Positions 9,021 through 17,015 of a stretch of 48,011 bases of DNA are shown here, piece by piece. The stretch is from assembly GCF_000759795.1 (NCBI RefSeq), contig NZ_BBMZ01000031.1, positions 1 through 48,011 of the forward strand. Direction: 5' to 3'. The DNA comes from Pseudescherichia vulneris NBRC 102420 (GTDB lineage Bacteria > Pseudomonadota > Gammaproteobacteria > Enterobacterales > Enterobacteriaceae). Made by a program: the position numbers and the translations under genes. Numbering within the stretch: position 1 is the stretch's first letter; every line of letters starts with the position of its first letter. Under the pieces are notes generated by a model. The model worked only from the letters and a program-made list of their open reading frames with translations. It did not search any database and had not been told where the DNA came from.

Positions 9021-9108
9021 CATGTTCATAACCCGTGGTCTACACTCATTTTATTGCCCCCGACCGGCAAACGGACAGGCGGTATAAAAATAATAATGGG
9101 TGAACAAA

Positions 9109-10719
9109 ATGAAAAAAATTGCAATCATCGGCGCAGGGCCGACAGGTATCTATACCTTTTTCTCCCTGCTCAAAAACAGCACGCCGCTTTCCATTTCTAT
9201 CTATGAGCAGTCCCATGAAGCAGGCGTTGGGATGCCCTATAGCAGCGAAGAGAATTCGAGAATGATGCTGGCCAATATCGCCAGCATTGAGATCCCCCCT
9301 ATCTTTATGACCTATATCGACTGGCTACGCAGTCTGAGCGAAGAGCATCTGGCCCGTTACGGCGTGCAGGCGTCGTCGCTGCATGTCCGCCAGTTTTTGC
9401 CGCGTATTCTGCTCGGGGAGTACTTTCGTGCTCAGTTTCTGGAACTGGTGGTGCGGGCGAAACAGCTGGGCTTTGAGATAGAAGTGCACGAGTCCTGTCA
9501 GGTGACGGACATTGAGGCCACGCCAGAGGGCGTTCGACTCTGGACAGAGGATACGCTGGCTGCGGAGCAGTTTGATCTTGCCGTCGTTGCGACCGGGCAC
9601 GTCTGGCCGGAAGAGAGCACCACGACCCGCAACTATTTCCCCAGCCCCTGGTCCGGTCTGATGGAGGCCAGCATCCCGGCATGCAGCGTCGGCATCATGG
9701 GAACCTCCCTAAGCGGCATCGACGCCGCGATGGCCGTGGCTATCCAGCACGGCACTTTCTTTGAGACCGAGGATAAACGTCTGCACTTCAACCTCGATGC
9801 TGATAGCAAGGCATTGCAGATGGTACTCATGTCCCGCTCGGGCATCCTTCCGGAAGCGGATTTCTACTGCCCTATCCCCTACGAGCCCCTAACCGTGGTA
9901 ACGGAGAGCGCGATTGAAAAAGAGATTGTCGCCGGGCCGGAAGGGCTGCTCGATCGCGTCTTTGCCCTGATGGTCAACGAGCTGACGCTGGCGGATCCGC
10001 TCTGGAGTGAGCAGGTTGCCCTCAGCACGCTGGATGCCGACAGCTTTTTCGCGGCCTGGTTTGCCGATCGTAAAAAGCAGGATCCCTTCCGCTGGGCGGA
10101 GGACAATCTAAATGAGGTGGAGCGCAACAAACGTGACAGGCGGACGGTGCCGTGGCGCTACACGATTTTGCGTCTGCATGAGGCTATTCAACCTATCGTT
10201 CCCTGGCTTAATGAGCAGGATAGCGCGCGCTTCGAAGAGGGTCTCGCCCGCATATTTATTGATAACTATGCCGCCGTGCCGTCCCAGTCGATTCGCCGAC
10301 TGCTGGCCCTGCGCGAGGCGGGGATCCTCAACGTGCTCGCGCTTGGCTCGAACTATGAGATGGAGATTGGCGAGCAGCAAACAACGATCTTCGCTGAGGG
10401 CGAGCGGTATCAATACGATGTGTTTATCGATGCGCGCGGGCAAAAGCCGTTGAAGACGGAAGATCTGCCTTTCCCGACGCTGCGCAAGCAGCTTGCCGCC
10501 ACCGGGGAGGAGATCCCCACGGTTGGGGATGACTACACGCTCCAGGAACCCGCCAGCGTTCGCGGACGCATTGCTTTTGGCGCAATTCCCTACCTGATGC
10601 ACGACCACCCTTTCATCCAGGGCATCACCGCCTGCGCGGAGATCGGTGCGGCGATTGCAAGGGCATTAGCACAGCCAGCGACGCGGACGCGAGGCTGGCT
10701 ACGGATGCTGGAGTTGTAG
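9109..10719 (+). CDS. ydhS: FAD/NAD(P)-binding protein, YdhS-like
   Basis: This 536-residue flavoprotein belongs to the FAD-NAD(P)-binding family (PF13454 type). The dinucleotide-binding loop KIAIIGAGPTGIYTFFSL is at the N-terminus, with conserved GVGMPYS near residue 43 and a second GxGxxG-like segment, GIMGTSLSGIDAAMAV, near 198-213. I prefer ATG 9109 over GTG 9100 because GGGTGA lies at the right distance upstream and the Rossmann strand begins immediately. The E. coli homologue, as I recall it, is YdhS, whose reaction is not established. No partner gene adjoins it, and the transcript ends at a clear hairpin. Confidence 0.8.
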   Translation: MKKIAIIGAGPTGIYTFFSLLKNSTPLSISIYEQSHEAGVGMPYSSEENSRMMLANIASIEIPPIFMTYIDWLRSLSEEHLARYGVQASSLHVRQFLPRILLGEYFRAQFLELVVRAKQLGFEIEVHESCQVTDIEATPEGVRLWTEDTLAAEQFDLAVVATGHVWPEESTTTRNYFPSPWSGLMEASIPACSVGIMGTSLSGIDAAMAVAIQHGTFFETEDKRLHFNLDADSKALQMVLMSRSGILPEADFYCPIPYEPLTVVTESAIEKEIVAGPEGLLDRVFALMVNELTLADPLWSEQVALSTLDADSFFAAWFADRKKQDPFRWAEDNLNEVERNKRDRRTVPWRYTILRLHEAIQPIVPWLNEQDSARFEEGLARIFIDNYAAVPSQSIRRLLALREAGILNVLALGSNYEMEIGEQQTTIFAEGERYQYDVFIDARGQKPLKTEDLPFPTLRKQLAATGEEIPTVGDDYTLQEPASVRGRIAFGAIPYLMHDHPFIQGITACAEIGAAIARALAQPATRTRGWLRMLEL

Positions 10720-10741
10720 CAATTGCTTTAAAAGAGTGGTC

Positions 10742-10769
10742 ATGGCGGTTCACCCTGTGGTGCCGCCAT
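10742..10769 (+). terminator. Terminator after the ydhS-like gene
   Basis: The inverted repeat ATGGCGG...CCGCCAT, with an inner CACC-CTGT-GGTG stem, is followed by AACTTTT. It ends the GC-rich segment. The DNA to its right is abruptly AT-rich, so it also marks the left edge of the accessory region. Confidence 0.7.
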
Positions 10770-10869
10770 AACTTTTGGCAGCAGCTGTTAATATAAAGAT
10801 CGTTGTTACAATAACACTTAAAAAAATTAACTTACATATCAATGATATAATTCACATGATTTTCATTAT

Positions 10870-11001
10870 ATGATGTGTTCAGCTATTGGCACCACTCCAG
10901 CAGGTATAAGCGGTGTAGCTTGTGTTGCACCAGGTCCCATTGCAGGAGGAACCCTTGGGGCTAGTGCCAGTGATTACCTAATGAATCTTTGGTTAAAATA
11001 A
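10870..11001 (+). pseudogene. 43-residue Gly/Ala-rich ORF, probable C-terminal remnant of a toxin/effector
   Basis: The frame encodes 43 residues with glycine-, alanine- and small-residue-rich sequence (GTTPAGISGVACVAPGPIAG, then GASASDYLMNLWLK). This is the style seen at the ends of membrane-inserting bacteriocins and some type VI effectors. There is no Shine-Dalgarno before ATG 10870, and a stop lies in frame shortly upstream. A truncated gene end is therefore more likely than an intact peptide gene. It stops six bases before the start of a small membrane protein, the usual effector-immunity spacing. I do not recognise a named family. Confidence 0.45.
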
Positions 11002-11006
11002 AACAG

Positions 11007-11423
11007 ATGAATAGCATAACCCATTATATGGCAATAACCTCTGCCAGCCTCCCTTTTGCAATTATTGTTTTTCTATTTTTCTATTTCATTATTAACAATA
11101 AAAAATACAAAAATCTATTATCTATGTACTATGCGCAAGGTTTTACCCTAACTCCGCTTTACCAATTTTATGCCTCAATGGGATTTTTAGGTTCTTTTGG
11201 TATGGCCTATTACTTCTGCCGCCTCAAAAAAAACAAAAAAGTGATATTCCCTCCTGAGAACAAAGAGTCTATTGTAGTCTTTTTAAATAAAATCAACCCA
11301 ACCTATACAGCATGGCTAAAAAAATATTACCTAGCATGCCTTATCGCTTTATTTATTTATTCAATATTTATAATACTGAGCATATTAAAAATAGCCTTAT
11401 TAAAACTTGATATAATCGCATGA
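11007..11423 (+). CDS. Small membrane protein, possible immunity protein
   Basis: This 138-residue protein is AT-rich and unrecognised. It has a strong membrane segment at about 13-35, a hydrophobic stretch at about 50-75 and another at about 110-135, separated by a lysine-rich loop (CRLKKNKKVIFPP). The start is ATG 11007; an upstream TTG in the same frame overlaps the preceding ORF. Its position right behind a Gly-rich toxin-like end and its size fit an inner-membrane immunity protein left behind after loss of its toxin. That is inference from context and topology, not from a recognised family. Confidence 0.55.
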   Translation: MNSITHYMAITSASLPFAIIVFLFFYFIINNKKYKNLLSMYYAQGFTLTPLYQFYASMGFLGSFGMAYYFCRLKKNKKVIFPPENKESIVVFLNKINPTYTAWLKKYYLACLIALFIYSIFIILSILKIALLKLDIIA

Positions 11424-11542
11424 TCTTCCAAGCCTGCAGATTATGTCTGTTCAAATAGAATTAGCCGTAGCACTTTTTATCGCGAAAAATGAGTGGATTT
11501 TTGCTATACATTACGCCTCTTGTTCGCAAAGGAAGCGCAGCC

Positions 11543-12310
11543 ATGAAAATTTACACCTACTGGGTTAACCCTGAAAACAGACAAGCGCCTGTTTATATTC
11601 GAATGTGCGTTAAAACCTGGGAGAAACTAATTCCGTCCGCTGATATTATTGTCATAAATGATAAGAATGTCGCTAACTATATTGGCGATGATATAGATAT
11701 GGACTCATTCCGGATGCTATCGCTACCGCAGCAGTCGGATGTCGTCTCCGTGGCCGTACTGTCAAAGCTGGGTGGGCTCTTTATCGATGCTGATACTATC
11801 GTGACGAGAGATATAACGCCGATAATTGAAACGAGCCGCCCAGACGTGTTTCATGCTTATGGCTTCCCAGAGCGGAAAGCGATCCATCTCGCCGTTATGT
11901 GGTGCCGGAACAGTAACAACCCGGTGCTAAAGGCGTGGTATAAAACGATCTGCGAGAAGATGAAAGTGCTGCCCGCGGTGAGAGGCTGGGACTACGTAGG
12001 TAACTCAATTATTGGCGCGCTATTGCAAAAAGAGAAGTATATCAACGCTTATAAAATCATAGATCGAACGAACAGCGGTAATATTATGGAGTCGGTTTAT
12101 GATAACAGCAACGATACCCGAGGCGCATATCTGAACTTTTGGTTTCTTCACGGTGGTGCGATGCCGGAAGAGATAATAACCAAGGCGCAATATAACATGA
12201 TTTCCCTGCACAACTCATGGACGCCATGGTCGTTTAAAAACAGTTCGATAGAAGAGATTGTCGATTCCGATACCGCCCTGGGAAAACTACTTTGTTATTT
12301 GTTGCGATGA
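11543..12310 (+). CDS. DXD-type glycosyltransferase (Gly_transf_sug / capsular polysaccharide synthesis type)
   Basis: I place the start at ATG 11543 (255 residues) after a strong AAGGAAG. The longer frame adds 18 unlikely residues. The protein opens MKIYTYWVNPENRQAPVYIR, typical of GT32-like transferases, and carries the metal-binding DXD as FIDADTIV (Asp82/Asp84) after the helix SVAVLSKLGGL. HNSWTPWSFK near the C-terminus supplies the conserved late histidine. Such enzymes move a sugar from a nucleotide-sugar donor to a glycan or lipid acceptor in the cytosol. No polysaccharide locus surrounds it, so the acceptor is unknown. It is single-gene and ends at a hairpin shared with the converging PTS operon. 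Confidence 0.75.
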   Translation: MKIYTYWVNPENRQAPVYIRMCVKTWEKLIPSADIIVINDKNVANYIGDDIDMDSFRMLSLPQQSDVVSVAVLSKLGGLFIDADTIVTRDITPIIETSRPDVFHAYGFPERKAIHLAVMWCRNSNNPVLKAWYKTICEKMKVLPAVRGWDYVGNSIIGALLQKEKYINAYKIIDRTNSGNIMESVYDNSNDTRGAYLNFWFLHGGAMPEEIITKAQYNMISLHNSWTPWSFKNSSIEEIVDSDTALGKLLCYLLR

Positions 12311-12332
12311 TACGAGTCTATTGGCATTAGTA

Positions 12333-12350
12333 GAGGGGCCGTAACCCCTC
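12333..12350. terminator. Hairpin between the glycosyltransferase and PTS genes
   Basis: GAGGGG-CCGTAA-CCCCTC lies between two convergent genes and is followed on the plus strand by CGCTATTTTA. It probably serves both directions, though the T-tract is weak. Confidence 0.5.
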
Positions 12351-12357
12351 CGCTATT

Positions 12358-13734
12358 TTACTGTTCCGTACCCTCTTCCACAGGCATTTTCTTCTTAGCC
12401 ATAAAGTTATAGATAACCAGTAGCGCAAAGATGCCGGTGATGGTCAGAGTAATCATCCCCTTATCCATAAATTGAGCCATATTACCGAGGATAATCCCCA
12501 CCACGCCGAAATCGGTATCGGAGAAAGTGGTGTTGGTGAGCCCAATCGCCCCCAGAACCGGCAGCAGTGCAACAGGCAGGAAGGTAATTAAGATCCCATG
12601 AGCAAACGCCCCACAGATAGCACCCCGTTTACCGCCGGTAGCATTACCGAACACGCCCGCGGTAGCACCGCAGAAGAAGTGCGGAACCACGCCTGGCAGG
12701 ATCAACACCCAGTGAAGCTGACCGAGAATAAACAACCCTACCAGGCCGCCGACGAAGCTGGAGATAAACCCAACCAGCACCGCGTTTGGCGCGTAAGGGA
12801 ACACAATCGGGCAGTCGAGTGCAGGAACAGCGTTCGGCACCAGCTTCTCGGAGAAGCCGGTAAAGGCCGGAACGATCTCCGCCAGAATTAAGCGCACGCC
12901 CTGCAGGATAATGAATACGCCCGCCGCAAAGGTAATCGCCTGGATAAAGGAGTAGACCAGATAGTTTTGCCCGCCGCTGAAGTTAGCCTCAACATACTCT
13001 TTCCCCGCCGATACCGACAGGATGAGGTAGATAACCATCATGGTGAGTGAGATAGAGATGGTGCTGTCACGCAAAAAACTGAGGTTTTTCGGCATGTTCA
13101 TCTCTTCGGTGGATTTGGATCCTTTACCCACCAGGGTACCAATCCAGCCCGAGAGAACGTAGCCGATAGTGCCCGTATGCGCCAAAGCCACCTGGTCACC
13201 GCCGACGATTTTACGCATATAGGGCTGAGCCAGCGCCGGGAACGCCGCCATCAGTATACCCAGTGCTAGCGAGCCGGTATAGATAAGCTGAACACCTTCA
13301 AAACCGGCTACCGAGAGAATAATCGCCACCATGCAGGCCATGTAAAACGTCACGTGCCCTGACAGGTAGATATACTTTAGGCGGGTAAACCTGGCGACGA
13401 CAATATTCGCCACCATGCCGAAGGCCATAATCAGCGTGGTCGGCGCGCCGTACTTGGCGAGGGCGATGGAAACCATCGCTTCGTTGTTGGGGATAATCCC
13501 CTGAACGTCGAATGCTTCTTTAAAAATATCGCCTAACGGCGTGAGGGAGCTGACCAGAACAGAGGCACCGCCAGCCAGAACTAAAAAGCCGAGAATGGTT
13601 TTTACGGTTCCCTTAATGACATCCGGGAACGGCTTTTTTTGTGCCACAAGCCCGAAGAGTGCTACCAGCCCCACAAGGATGGAGGGCACTTTCAGCACGT
13701 CGACGACAAACTGCAACAGGTTTTGAATAAACAT
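12358..13734 (-). CDS. PTS EIIC, ascorbate (UlaA/SgaT) family
   Basis: This 458-residue integral membrane protein has about 11-12 segments and the UlaA/SgaT-type fold. It contains LAGGASVLVSSLTPLGD near residue 55, GTIGYVLSGWIG near 187 and CPIVFPYAPNAVLVGFI near 305. In the phosphotransferase system it translocates and helps phosphorylate a sugar or sugar acid. A GAGG site precedes ATG 13734. It is the last gene of an EIIA-EIIB-EIIC operon. No metabolic enzyme (lactonase, decarboxylase, epimerase) accompanies it, unlike the ula operon, so the substrate cannot be inferred beyond 'ascorbate-type'. Confidence 0.92.
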   Translation of the reverse strand: MFIQNLLQFVVDVLKVPSILVGLVALFGLVAQKKPFPDVIKGTVKTILGFLVLAGGASVLVSSLTPLGDIFKEAFDVQGIIPNNEAMVSIALAKYGAPTTLIMAFGMVANIVVARFTRLKYIYLSGHVTFYMACMVAIILSVAGFEGVQLIYTGSLALGILMAAFPALAQPYMRKIVGGDQVALAHTGTIGYVLSGWIGTLVGKGSKSTEEMNMPKNLSFLRDSTISISLTMMVIYLILSVSAGKEYVEANFSGGQNYLVYSFIQAITFAAGVFIILQGVRLILAEIVPAFTGFSEKLVPNAVPALDCPIVFPYAPNAVLVGFISSFVGGLVGLFILGQLHWVLILPGVVPHFFCGATAGVFGNATGGKRGAICGAFAHGILITFLPVALLPVLGAIGLTNTTFSDTDFGVVGIILGNMAQFMDKGMITLTITGIFALLVIYNFMAKKKMPVEEGTEQ

Positions 13735-13766
13735 ATTAACCTCTACGGGAAGATGTTCATCTCGCT

Positions 13767-14045
13767 TTACGCGTTATTTTTTTCAAAATACTCACGTATT
13801 TTTTGCTCGATCTCTTTCAAGTCGATAATGTTATTGATGATGATAATCTTGTTCTCAGGCAGGTTGGCGCTATAGGCGATGTCTTTCGCCATGACAAACA
13901 CATCAGCCACGTCGGGCGTGACAGAACCCAAGTCTGAGTGCTCTACATCCGCCACAACATTAAGATTTTTCAGCACTTTTTTGATGTTCATTTCCATCAT
14001 GAAGCTGCTGCCCAGACCTGAACCACACACCGCCATCATTTTCAT
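13767..14045 (-). CDS. PTS EIIB, ascorbate/lactose-type
   Basis: This 92-residue EIIB has the phosphorylated cysteine at position 7 in the loop MAVCGSGLGSSFMMEMNI, typical of UlaB-type proteins. It receives phosphate from the upstream EIIA and passes it to sugar bound on EIIC. GAGGTG precedes ATG 14045. It lies 32 bases upstream of EIIC and 33 bases downstream of EIIA, all in one orientation, consistent with a single mRNA. Confidence 0.93.
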   Translation of the reverse strand: MKMMAVCGSGLGSSFMMEMNIKKVLKNLNVVADVEHSDLGSVTPDVADVFVMAKDIAYSANLPENKIIIINNIIDLKEIEQKIREYFEKNNA

Positions 14046-14078
14046 AACTCACCTCATTAATCGTTGATTACTGTTCGT

Positions 14079-14537
14079 CTACTGAGCGCTATCGCCCAGT
14101 AAAATTGCATTCAGCTCTTCTTTGCTACGCACGTTGAAGACCTTTTCCATTTCATCTTCATCGGAGAGCAGTTCAGCCAATTGCGAGATCATCTCTATAT
14201 GGCTATTACTGTCTGGGGCAGCAAACATAAATAGGGTATCTACCGGATCATTCTCATCTGCATCAAAAACCACCGGCTCAGCCAGCTTGACCACCGATAA
14301 GCCCAGCGCCTGAGCGCCCTCTTCCGGACGGGCATGCGGCATAGCAATTCGCGGCGCGATAACGAAGTAAGGCCCAATCTCCTCTTTCTGCCGGATAATG
14401 GCCTCGACATAGCGTTGTGATATTGCTCCCTCATTGAGGAGCGGAAGCCCGGCAATTTGAATGGCTTCTTTCCAGTCCGCGACTTTCTCAACGTACTGAA
14501 CTTTTTCGTTATTTAACCACTTTGCCAGCTGCGACAT
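14079..14537 (-). CDS. PTS EIIA, mannitol/fructose/ascorbate type
   Basis: This 152-residue EIIA has the phosphorylated histidine at residue 68 in RIAMPHARPEEGA and a conserved LSVVKLAEPVVF strand after it. It takes phosphate from HPr and hands it to the adjacent EIIB. A very strong ribosome-binding site (GGGGGAG) precedes ATG 14537. It is the promoter-proximal gene of the operon. Upstream lie repeated GTATAG(A/T)CA motifs and a divergent GntR-family gene. Confidence 0.93.
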   Translation of the reverse strand: MSQLAKWLNNEKVQYVEKVADWKEAIQIAGLPLLNEGAISQRYVEAIIRQKEEIGPYFVIAPRIAMPHARPEEGAQALGLSVVKLAEPVVFDADENDPVDTLFMFAAPDSNSHIEMISQLAELLSDEDEMEKVFNVRSKEELNAILLGDSAQ

Positions 14538-14584
14538 GTTTTTCTCCCCCGATCTAAAAAACGCGCTTTTTTGTTTCAGGCTAC

Positions 14585-14620
14585 TGTCTACGTATAGACA
14601 TCTTTAAGATGTATAGTCAT
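14585..14620 (-). promoter_or_regulatory. Candidate GntR operators upstream of the PTS operon
   Basis: The dyad TGTCTA-CGTA-TAGACA (14585-14600) contains GTATAGACAT (14592-14601). A second copy, GTATAGTCAT, follows at 14611-14620, 19 bases away, or about two helical turns. They sit 50-85 bases upstream of the EIIA start. HutC-subfamily GntR regulators bind short dyads with a GT-TA-AC pattern, so these are likely sites of the divergent regulator. Confidence 0.6.
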
Positions 14621-14765
14621 CTAGATAGTGGACCGGGATCTGGGCAGATACAACATGCGAGAGTCAAATTGCGCTGAACACGCTGATTTTGGATGCAAAT
14701 TCGTTAAGCCGATCACATCTCTATATCACTCAAGTAGTGCTGAGAGAAGAATATCAGGCATACAT

Positions 14766-14774
14766 GTATAGACA
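14766..14774 (+). promoter_or_regulatory. Third GTATAGACA copy, upstream of the GntR gene
   Basis: GTATAGACA recurs 45 bases before the regulator's start, with the same orientation and sequence as the copies near the PTS promoter. It could mediate autoregulation of the regulator gene. Confidence 0.5.
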
Positions 14775-14818
14775 GGCTCAGAAGAGTCACGCTTTCATAC
14801 CAGGTGGGAATAAAATCA

Positions 14819-15553
14819 ATGGTCGATGGCATAACAGAGAAGCAGAGAGAGGTCGTTGATTACATCCTGAGAAAAATTAAGGATGACGGCCTGCTGCCCG
14901 GCGACAAGCTGGATACTGAAATTGCTATTGCCAAAAACATTGGTATTACCCGCGCCACCGTTCGCGAAGCCACGCGCATTTTAATCGAGCAGCAGAGAAT
15001 CTACCGGGTTAAAGGCTCGGGCCTGTACGTGGGCTCAATTGGCATAAGCAACCATGCGGGCAGGTTTCATGCGCTTTCTCCTTTCGACTACCAGGCCCAG
15101 AAGCACGGCTATAAAGGTGTGCGAAAGGTTATCGCCGTCAGCATTATCCGCGTTCCCTCGCATGATATGGCCCAGGCGTTACGCATCAAGAACAGCGACA
15201 AGGTGTATAAAATCTTACGCCTGATGTGCTTCGATGATATTCCCGTTGCGCTGGAGCATAGCCATCTGCCGGTGAGCATGTTTAGCAGCATGGAGTTCAA
15301 CAAGCTGGAGATCTCGAAATTCTCCTATATCGAGCAGATTACTGGTAAAAAAATCCAGCGCCGGGATCAGAATCTGGCGGCGATCAATTTGACCGATGCG
15401 GATATACTGGCGTTGCTGCAACTAAAGGAAAACGATGCGGTTATTGAGCTTACGGAGACGGTGTTTTTAGACGACGGGACGCCCTGCGAGGTCAATATCG
15501 CGATGATTAATACAAGGATCTTCCCGCTGCGGCAGGATTCGCGCCGGCCTTGA
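14819..15553 (+). CDS. GntR-family (HutC subfamily) transcriptional regulator
   Basis: I prefer ATG 14819 (244 residues) because GGTGGGA, which overlaps the alternative GTG start at 14804, is a good ribosome-binding site for it. A winged helix-turn-helix occupies residues about 5-70 (DKLDTEIAIAKNIGITRATV, then EATRILIEQQRIYRVKGSGLYV). A UTRA effector domain fills about 85-240 (RLMCFDDIPVALEHSHLPV). HutC members usually repress the adjacent transport or catabolic operon and release DNA when a sugar-phosphate or similar ligand binds UTRA. The divergent PTS operon and the shared motif-bearing intergenic region make this its likely target. Confidence 0.9.
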   Translation: MVDGITEKQREVVDYILRKIKDDGLLPGDKLDTEIAIAKNIGITRATVREATRILIEQQRIYRVKGSGLYVGSIGISNHAGRFHALSPFDYQAQKHGYKGVRKVIAVSIIRVPSHDMAQALRIKNSDKVYKILRLMCFDDIPVALEHSHLPVSMFSSMEFNKLEISKFSYIEQITGKKIQRRDQNLAAINLTDADILALLQLKENDAVIELTETVFLDDGTPCEVNIAMINTRIFPLRQDSRRP

Positions 15554-15593
15554 TTATCATTAAGAGTTACAGACCTAGGGGAATGAATGGCAT

Positions 15594-16055
15594 TTAGTGG
15601 TATTCAGTTTTTATCATTTCACCTTTATCATTTATACGATACTCGCCATCGTTAACGCCAAATGATATAACGTTAGAAGGATTATTCCATACGGTAAACG
15701 CTTTGTCTTTATCAATGCAGTTCGCTTGAGTTTTCATATCCTCAAAGCATCGTCTTTCATACTTTCCCTCCTCTTTATAACCGTCACCAAAATACCAAAA
15801 GATAACGGTAAAGGAACCATCAGCATCAGGTACAGGGATATGGTACTTATCCTTAAGCATCTCCTTATTTTTCAACCACCAGTTTATTTTGCCTTTATCG
15901 GTCAATGGAAAGCTTTTGACCAGAACCGAACTGTGACTACCTTCTTGATGAACAGCAACGATCTCTACAGGGCGCAAAGACAGCCAAAGCCAGTAACCAA
16001 GTAGCGCTATGATGACTAACAAGCCTAGGCTAATTGTCTTTTTTATTGGCATCAT
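15594..16055 (-). CDS. DUF943 family membrane-anchored protein
   Basis: This 153-residue protein has one N-terminal membrane anchor (SLGLLVIIALLGYWLWLSL) and a soluble, probably periplasmic domain with the DUF943 pattern RPVEIVAVHQ, INWWLKNKEML, FTVIFWYFGDGY and the cysteine pair in RRCFEDMKTQANCI. The start at ATG 16055 (or 16052) follows GGAG and lies inside the end of the upstream lipoprotein gene, so the two are translationally coupled. DUF943 genes in Enterobacteriaceae are often found among type VI secretion accessory and immunity genes. Their activity is unknown to me. No T6SS structural gene is in the window. Confidence 0.8.
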   Translation of the reverse strand: MMPIKKTISLGLLVIIALLGYWLWLSLRPVEIVAVHQEGSHSSVLVKSFPLTDKGKINWWLKNKEMLKDKYHIPVPDADGSFTVIFWYFGDGYKEEGKYERRCFEDMKTQANCIDKDKAFTVWNNPSNVISFGVNDGEYRINDKGEMIKTEYH

Positions 16056-16437
16056 CAACTCCGTTGGTCTCGCTATCTAACTTCCCATTGCTATCAACAA
16101 AAAACTCGTGAACATATTTTTTATCATTTAACCCATAATTAACCACATAGGTATGATTACTCTTCCATTTGACATCTATACAGTTATCAGGGTAAGAAGT
16201 GTTCAATTTACTATAACCCGAGCTAACCACCGTTTGTATCTTACCATCCTCACTTTCATCAACCGTGTAATAATTCAGTAGATCTTTATTGTCTACGCTA
16301 AAACAAAGGTGATTACCATTGATAAATGTGGCTCGTGGATGCGGCGCTGGATTCCCGCCAGGGCAACCGGAAAGAAGGAAAATTACAGGCACTATAATTA
16401 ATCTCTTCATATTGGAAAAATTTTCATTTACAGGCAT
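16030..16437 (-). CDS. Putative T6SS-immunity-type periplasmic lipoprotein
   Basis: The start at ATG 16437 follows a strong AGAGGAA (135 residues). A shorter start at 16410 would begin exactly at the signal peptide MKRLIIVPVIFLLSGC but lacks a ribosome-binding site. The lipobox LLSG-C predicts lipid attachment and periplasmic exposure. The rest (FINGNHLCFSVDNKDLLNYY, then NCIDVKWKSNHTYVVNYGL) resembles small lipoproteins annotated as putative type VI immunity proteins in enterobacteria. The linked DUF943 gene strengthens this. No cognate effector is present. Confidence 0.7.
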   Translation of the reverse strand: MPVNENFSNMKRLIIVPVIFLLSGCPGGNPAPHPRATFINGNHLCFSVDNKDLLNYYTVDESEDGKIQTVVSSGYSKLNTSYPDNCIDVKWKSNHTYVVNYGLNDKKYVHEFFVDSNGKLDSETNGVDDANKKDN

Positions 16438-16918
16438 CAAAGTTCCTCTAATCCGCAATGGAATTGATCGCTAATCATATACAGACGTGATCAGGTAGAA
16501 CAAAGAATTTTTTCGGGAACCTTCTGCTTTTATGTAACGGAATGAATACAATAAGCTGGATCAGTACATCACATTGGCGTCCCAGGCTGACCTCATCTTT
16601 GCCTCCTATGCTCTCTTCCGCTCTAACCATGCCTTAACCTCTGGAGTTGTCAGAAATTCCGGGCATAGGTTTGGCGGCGGTTGAGCTTTGCCGTAGCGCT
16701 TTAGGCTACACTGCTATACAAGTAGTGCGCTTCGTACACCTGCCTATGCGATATATACTGATAACCACCCATACATTACATAGGCATTTGTAAGTGTTAA
16801 AGCAGGGTCAAAATTGACGAAGGAAATCACTTAAGTAGTGAATTTTGTTTGATAATAGGAACATAATAAGTATTCCTGGAGAGTCAGAGTTGCATAAATC
16901 TACAAGTTCTCAGTATTA
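16438..16918. other. Gene-poor spacer with a possible C-terminal gene remnant (minus, 16606-16715)
   Basis: No intact gene is visible. On the minus strand, about 35 codons ending at 16606 encode LKRYGKAQPPPNLCPEFLT and then PEVKAWLERKRA before a stop. An in-frame stop upstream and no start make it look like the eroded end of a lost gene of unknown family. The remaining sequence is AT-rich upstream DNA of the efflux gene. Confidence 0.35.
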
Positions 16919-16933
16919 ATGAATACCATTCAT
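16919..16933 (+). promoter_or_regulatory. ATGAAT-N3-ATTCAT dyad upstream of the MFS gene (LysR-type box)
   Basis: A perfect 6+3+6 dyad lies 82 bases before the efflux-pump start. In the T-N11-A form used by LysR regulators it reads ATGAA-N5-TTCAT. The same 15-base dyad recurs at 19012-19026 and at 32591-32605, next to the LysR gene itself. Confidence 0.55.
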
Positions 16934-17015
16934 AGTCCCTATCCTCCCCCCTGTGATTATCAACAAGCACAAACTCGTTAACATACCCTTATCTCTTCAT
17001 GTCCAACGGATCACC

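Noticed and set aside
10870..11001. The 43-residue ORF as an intact class II microcin
   Set aside because: There is no double-glycine leader, no ribosome-binding site and no export genes, so a truncated gene end is the simpler reading.
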